DNA from: Xylocopa sonorina
Lineage: Eukaryota; Arthropoda; Insecta; Hymenoptera; Apidae
Direction: 5' to 3'
Assembly (NCBI RefSeq): GCF_050948175.1
Contig: NC_135204.1
Span: 8,423,473 to 8,487,472 of the forward strand
DNA length: 64,000 nt
The notes below the pieces were generated by a model. It saw nothing but the letters and a program-made list of their open reading frames with translations. It did no database searches and was not told where the DNA came from. The position numbers and the translations under genes were made by a program. The number at the start of each line of letters is the position of its first letter. Position 1 is the stretch's first letter. Below, in pieces: positions 62,101 through 64,000 of the stretch.

Positions 62101-63679
62101 CCACCGTGTCTCGTTCGCTTGACGTTGTCGGGTCGTATCCTGAGATTGATTCGTAGCTCGTTGTTTATCGCCAAAGAAAACACTGTGCAAGAATACTAAT
62201 AAATCATCTACTATTAGATAAATATAAAACCGTGCTGAGGTTTTGTAAAAAAAAAGAATTTCGTAAGACATAGTTCGTCTAGAATCTATTGGTCTGCAAG
62301 GATACTTCCTCCACCCTTACAATCTCCACTATCAACCTACTAACCCTACCTAACTCGATATCCAAGAAAAAACGGAAAGCGTTCACGCAAAAATCCTTCC
62401 GTTTCAAAATCTAATCTCGCAACACCTAACAGAATCGAGGCACCAATACGTTTCCAGAAAAAAAACTTTCCCTATTCACGAATTCCCGCGACAGCCTCGA
62501 CCCATGCGACGCGTATTGCGACACGTGCAGGTAACAGGCGTGCCAACCCACACGGTCCTCTGGGCGGCCCATAAATCCCACCGCGGAAAGAGTAACGAGA
62601 TCGTTCGGTTGTGCGCCGAAAAACGCTCGTCTAAAATACCTGATCCCAATAGCGAAAGGCAAACGAAGTCCTACTCACTTTGACAATCGGCAACCGTGGG
62701 CGATCCCTGCGCGCACGTTCCAGGATTCCCGTTTCCACCGGTCGGCTGGACTGCGCCCAGGCTTCGGTAACCCTCGTCGGACACCTCGCTGCAGTTATCC
62801 GAATGCTCGCCGTCGTGCGGCGACTTGGTGTACGTCGCGTGCACGGTGGCATCCTTGTTGAAATTCTTTAACGGCGGCTCTTCCTTTATCGCTGGGGGGC
62901 TGGGCGTCGGGCTGCGACTGGTCGAGTCCTCGCGACACTTGTAGTTGTAAATCGTCGGCTCGTATTTAGGGGTGTCGTCCTTCTCTACTGCTCGACGAGC
63001 CACGCCGTCCTCGACGACGTATCGTTTCGTGAATTCCTCGGAAACGGGGACTTTCGTGCGGATCTCGTGATGGAGGTCCTTCTTTGCATCCTACGGGAAC
63101 AGATTTTGGGGGATTTTTCCAGCGGGTGTCTCTCGATTTCTCACGATGGATATTATATTCCACTATGAGCAGAACTTAGCGGCAATCTGAAATGGTCAGA
63201 TCGCGATCCTAGCGATTTATACTATCCTTATTACTCACCTTAGATTCTTGATGCTTTCCATGATGAGTGGGTGAACGAGCATCCTCGTTCAAAATTCTGC
63301 TGGGCGAGTCCACGCAGCTTCCACCCCTTACGTGTTCCGTGTTGGGCTTGACGGTGGGACTGTTGGACCTGAAGTGGGCCTTCGGGGTCGGGGATCTGGA
63401 TCGTTGCTTGGCAAAATCTGGCTGATGGATCGGGCTGGCCAAGAACTTCCTCTGCGGCGTTGGACTCCTCGATCGGTTGATCTTCCGTTGCTCGTCGCTG
63501 GGTTGCTGTTGGTGCTTGCCAGCGGGCTGGTGGGGCGTGGGCGATCGCGACCGATTGCTGGAGACGCTCCTGGCCGCGTGCAGCTGCGTCGATTGCTGAT
63601 TCTGCATCGCGCCTGCGCACGAACCGACGCTCGACGCCGAACTCCGTCGAGTTCTAGGAGGTGATCTGCGGATCAGCAG
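59155..63679 (-). CDS. Ser/Arg/Pro-rich protein with RSRSPTP repeats and SRIP motif (3' part, 5' end outside window)
   Basis: The last three coding exons: 63239-63679 (5' edge uncertain; 63665 is also possible), 62679-63090 and 59155-60041 (TAG or TGA-type end read at 59155). Donors GTGAGT and GTGAGT match acceptors ACGGGAAC-side CCGTAG and CTTCTGTTCCAG in phase (0, then 1 nt). They give about 579 C-terminal residues. The first exon carries at least three RSRSPTP copies plus RSNSPT. The second has a short acidic/basic start (VPVSEEFTKRYVVEDG), SRSPTPSPP, and SEVSDEGYRSLG. The third is Ser/Arg/Pro-rich (DRTPRAGS, SRTPRDS), then a helical segment (LLEQILQQVGHLQDEREVF) and the C-terminal LSRIPAPVYKRP, an SxIP-type EB1-binding match. 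This suggests a disordered, heavily phosphorylated cytoskeletal or microtubule plus-end protein. GAS2-like (pickled eggs) or spectraplakin tails are possible relatives, unconfirmed. The start codon and any N-terminal domain lie beyond 64000. Confidence 0.75.
60042..62678 (-). other. Intron of the Ser/Arg/Pro-rich gene
   Basis: A 2.6-kb intron between the 62679-63090 and 59155-60041 coding exons. An alternative acceptor (TTCTTCACCAG, exon start 60082) gives an open frame but a phase that does not fit the upstream donor, so the acceptor at 60042-60043 is preferred. No further exon was recognised inside. Confidence 0.5.
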
Positions 63680-64000
63680 CTGGGTTTCTCACGTGTTTGG
63701 GGGGCAGGCAACTATGCTACGCTCGAGGATCTATGCTTTATACCCTTCGCGATCTCTCTAGATCTTTTTTTAACTAATCTATGGAGAATTTAGAACCTTT
63801 AGAGTCGGCTGAGTTCTGTTATGACGCGATCCATTGGCAATTCAACGCATACCTTGCCTAGCCCTCGCTTATATTCTGGTTCTTACGTTTCGCTTATGTG
63901 ATCTCGTATTTAGTGATAAATCGTTAGTGAAGCGTTATTTAAATGACATGAAATTTTAGAACAGAGGACGTTGGTTGTTAATTGAAGGGCTCGCAAAGCA
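63680..64000. other. Right edge: probable upstream intron of the Ser/Arg/Pro-rich gene
   Basis: The coding frame is closed by a stop just upstream of the exon edge, so this segment should be intron. No exon was recognised before the window ends. Confidence 0.4.

Noticed and set aside
1..64000. tRNA, rRNA, known miRNA, transposase or reverse-transcriptase genes, viral insertions, CRISPR arrays
   Set aside because: Looked for by eye on both strands; no B-box-like tRNA core in context, no recognised mature miRNA, and no mobile-element or viral protein motifs in the open frames. A covariance-model and profile search would be needed to exclude them fully.

Overview
This is eukaryotic nuclear DNA, most likely from an insect and plausibly a hymenopteran such as a bee. 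The reasons are short exons with GT-AG introns, arthropod-style core promoters (a TATA-like box 32 nt upstream of a TCAGT initiator), a takeout/JHBP-family gene, a C2H2 zinc-finger gene, and AT-rich intergenic DNA alternating with a very CpG-rich block. Order and family are inference. No operons, CRISPR arrays, rRNA genes, tRNA genes or transposase ORFs were seen.

Layout. 1-11 kb is non-coding apart from a possible orphan promoter and 5' exon on the minus strand near 8.5-9.07 kb. 11.0-19.1 kb holds three unrecognised genes for predicted secreted proteins. Gene A (minus, 179 aa), gene B (plus, 467 aa, acidic Glu/Lys-rich) and gene C (plus, 203 aa) all begin with a tiny first coding exon that carries only the start of a signal peptide and ends at a phase-0 intron. 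21.8-25.9 kb holds a divergent pair: a four-finger C2H2 zinc-finger gene (minus, 505 aa, four coding exons) and an unrecognised 504-aa Cys-containing basic protein (plus, two coding exons), about 0.8 kb apart. 32.1-36.2 kb holds a complete six-exon takeout-like (JHBP superfamily) gene with a clear core promoter.

36.5-59.1 kb has no supportable gene. It contains a foldback repeat with flanking degenerate direct copies, a 167-bp tandem repeat of about 2.9 copies, a dispersed repeat pair, a nested hairpin and several microsatellites, in largely CpG-rich sequence where long spurious ORFs are frequent. 59.2-63.7 kb holds the last three coding exons of a minus-strand gene for a Ser/Arg/Pro-rich protein. 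It carries repeated RSRSPTP motifs and an SxIP-type (EB1-binding-like) site near its C-terminus, and its 5' part lies beyond the right edge.

Exon joins were made by hand from splice signals and reading-frame phase. In every complete model the exon lengths sum to a multiple of three. No transcript or homology search was available, so names are limited to what the protein sequence supports. No multi-gene functional system is demonstrated; the secreted-protein group at 11-19 kb is the most unusual part of the gene content.
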